This document shows positions 63,301 through 64,000 of a stretch of DNA of 64,000 nt, in pieces; the stretch's first letter is position 1, and each line of letters starts with the position of its first letter. The translations under genes were made by a program, and so were the position numbers. The notes beneath the pieces were generated by a model. The model saw only the letters and a list, made by a program, of their open reading frames with translations. It made no database searches and was not told where the DNA came from. Origin of the DNA: an uncultured Fretibacterium sp. (GTDB lineage: Bacteria > Synergistota > Synergistia > Synergistales > Aminobacteriaceae); NCBI GenBank assembly GCA_946186205.1, contig CAMHMH010000004.1, positions 124,001 to 188,000 of the forward strand, read 5' to 3'.

Positions 63301-63694
63301 CGGCGGCGGCGAGGCGAGATTGATATTGCAGGACGGTGACTCGGTGTGGGACAAAGGAGTCGAAATCTTCGCGCGTCCTCCGGGAAAAAAGCTGCAAAAC
63401 ATTTCTCAGCTATCGGGCGGCGAGCAGTCATTGACATCTATAGCCCTCATCTTTGCGACACTTGAAGCGGCGGGAAGCTCTCTTGCTGTACTTGATGAGG
63501 TTGACGCGGCACTTGATGAATACAATCTTGTGAGGTTCGCGGAGCTTGCGCGGGAATATTCGCAGAGGATTCAGATCATCGCGATGACTCACAGGCGTGC
63601 GACTATGGAACGTGCTGACCTTATTTACGGCGTAACTATGATTGAGGCGGGACTCTCTGCTACCGTCGGCATTAACCCGGAGAATTATGCTTGA
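60341..63694 (+). CDS. smc: Chromosome segregation SMC ATPase
   Basis: A 1117-aa condensin-type SMC. Walker A GPNGSGKSN (about 31-39), two long Gln/Glu/Ser-rich coiled coils (about 170-480 and 650-950), a hinge (about 490-640, VITADVFTCSSPDVAEAVEAF, GDIFATGGTITGG), and the C-terminal head with the LSGGEQSLTSIAL signature near 1026 and LAVLDEVDAALDEYN. The start is TTG at 60341 with AAGGAGG upstream. The coding sequence is rich in GANTC sites because of Glu-Ser and Asp-Ser runs. It works with ScpA and ScpB, not in the window. Confidence 0.96.
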   Translation: MSISSLRLKGFKSFGTQCDFTFSKNFTAIVGPNGSGKSNILDALKWILGEGSPAGLRITRQSDLLFQGSSSSPPALSAEVSLRLTNDTERASLRRVFTKDGSSLYLDSKRILLQELGSVKQRFNLEGEGFALIGQGEISQTIHQRPKERRRQLDSLFGIERYREKRDDTLKRLDDAQSEALRIQTLIDELDARRQEISSDVETAVTAQGIIDSLEILRHDYYFVRRYAIEKEQADSELQRHILLSRLETLERWLRLWESGLRHYEGKLQESPQNHGYNSQLESLTSQKDSIQRRAFQLSTQVQSIKSRRMTLNDELDTLRIQKEALSHERERTHSEHENLRLELEAKQKEFSRKEETFRQSQKESQAIISRRKKILDDIAGLKLRKSRNESEISASESQHESLSQEIESLQAEHESRQQNLSLLTERKNKLQERYTQLTFTLQQKASQIQALRRDLSHTESQLSHTFTAGNYPEPVRIILQAAEKSLIRSKPVITADVFTCSSPDVAEAVEAFLGGRQYWLLVHTMEEAQEGVDFLKTHMAGRATYLALERCRERNHDSRLAFADGVIGWAVDLVNVADEWRLAISHMMGDLLIVSDYTTGAEIIRAGAKFPIATTEGDIFATGGTITGGASRNKSGAVTSRQKADELRLKISELAGSLEALSESERRVKTEAEESESTLQDLIAEINSESRNINSVSKNLQRLKNEQADSESRSQKLAREIHDMAGKIESLENELSTLPDVTSEDFDSLLAPLRNEIRLLSERLNVTRTLYERVDGEYLKVSERIAKGESEISSGIETERINREELFTLAEDKKKLHREEVKLRHEIAKHNSEFAGAMKRVESLRKKFARSSENVSAMKNNISQVESKISHIESECSQLIDLWEEKYPYDKNEARDTEGGRELTSSLRRLERELKALGAYNLGAISEDQSLAERIDFLTDQLDDVNTSADELKALIDDTDSQVERSFTDSMTRIDSRFNELFVRLFGGGEARLILQDGDSVWDKGVEIFARPPGKKLQNISQLSGGEQSLTSIALIFATLEAAGSSLAVLDEVDAALDEYNLVRFAELAREYSQRIQIIAMTHRRATMERADLIYGVTMIEAGLSATVGINPENYA

Positions 63695-64000
63695 GACAAC
63701 TTTTGACGATGTACTTTTCGGCAGCGTGAAAATGATTCAGCCCATCAGCGGCCCTCGTGTGAACATGGACACGGTGTTATTGTCCGCGTGGGTAAGAGTC
63801 CGTTCGGGAATGCGCGAGATATTAGAGGCAGGGTGCGCGACTGGTGCTATATCTCTCATACTCGCACAGCGTCATAGGGTTGTTAATGTTACAGGAGTCG
63901 ACATTCAGCCGGAACTGATTCGAATCGCGAGACTCAACGCTGAGAATAATAATCTCTCTGACAGGGTGAAATTCATTGCGGGAGATCTGCGCGACAAGAA
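63687..64000 (+). CDS. TrmN6-like SAM-dependent methyltransferase, 3' end cut by window
   Basis: Starts at ATG 63687 inside the smc stop region (8-nt overlap) and is open to the window end, giving 104 codons. MLETTFDDVLFGSVKMIQPI, then VNMDTVLLSAWV, the SAM-binding LEAGCATGAISLILAQR (a GxGxG variant) and VDIQPELIRIARLNAENN match COG4123, the tRNA1(Val) adenine-37 N6-methyltransferase group. The catalytic NPPY motif lies beyond the window. Confidence 0.88.
   Translation, partial: MLETTFDDVLFGSVKMIQPISGPRVNMDTVLLSAWVRVRSGMREILEAGCATGAISLILAQRHRVVNVTGVDIQPELIRIARLNAENNNLSDRVKFIAGDLRDK

Overview
The window is a compact, gene-dense bacterial chromosome segment of about 48% GC by eye. It mixes diderm envelope genes (an RND efflux pair, an AMIN-domain periplasmic amidase) with Firmicute-like small genes (a DUF1659/DUF2922 pair) and anaerobe genes (HydE with its TM1266-type companion, tRNA-Sec with YedE, CyuA cysteine desulfidase, a TRAP transporter). 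That mix best fits an anaerobic member of the Synergistota. This is inference from gene content; no 16S gene is present.

Layout. 0-5 kb: hexuronate catabolism operon (TRAP permease, RspB-like dehydrogenase, uxuA, uxuB-like). 5-7.3 kb: cstA and a DUF4160/DUF2442 pair. 7.3-9.7 kb: three surface-sugar genes. 9.8-11.4 kb: tRNA-Gln and a sodium/solute symporter. 11.4-15.5 kb (minus): DUF2922/DUF1659, NCS2 purine permease, adenine deaminase, GtrA. 15.6-18.6 kb: metG and a DUF2157 membrane protein. 18.7-26.9 kb (minus): RNase G, two radical-SAM-associated proteins, rodA, minE, minD and minC, with a frameshifted TnpB element between minD and minC. 27-28.8 kb: a degenerate RelA/SpoT-like protein and plsY. 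28.8-34 kb: two-component system, cysteine desulfurase, tRNA-Sec, nitroreductase, TusA-like protein and YedE. 34-41.4 kb: GT2, cyuA, iscR-iscS-iscU, GT4, a frameshifted TIGR04076-type gene, citG. 41.5-47.9 kb (minus): RND pump, hydE and its small regulator, an M15 peptidase. 48-53.3 kb: two related GANTC-rich repeat arrays, a small unknown gene, a second intact TnpB element, a metal-ligand-free amidohydrolase homologue, malQ and a CAT-anticodon tRNA. 53.4-64 kb: ptsH-ptsI-fructokinase, then cheW, amidase, GerMN protein, rdgB, smc and the start of a TrmN6-type methyltransferase.

How it fits together. The cell appears to take up and degrade uronates and other sugars, salvage purines, handle cysteine sulfur and selenium (desulfurases, desulfidase, Isc cluster, tRNA-Sec, YedE), mature an [FeFe] hydrogenase, and make surface polysaccharide. 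Most genes have strong Shine-Dalgarno sites and many adjacent genes overlap by 1-11 nt, so operons are tight.

Two sequence-level signals are not explained by the genes. First, the 8-mer CATGGCCG occurs about 40 times (19 forward, 21 reverse) where about 2 are expected, in every reading frame and on both strands, like an uptake-signal or other iterated genome word. Second, two intergenic arrays about 5 kb apart are built from one degenerate unit packed with GANTC sites (14 in 160 bp, 18 in about 195 bp).
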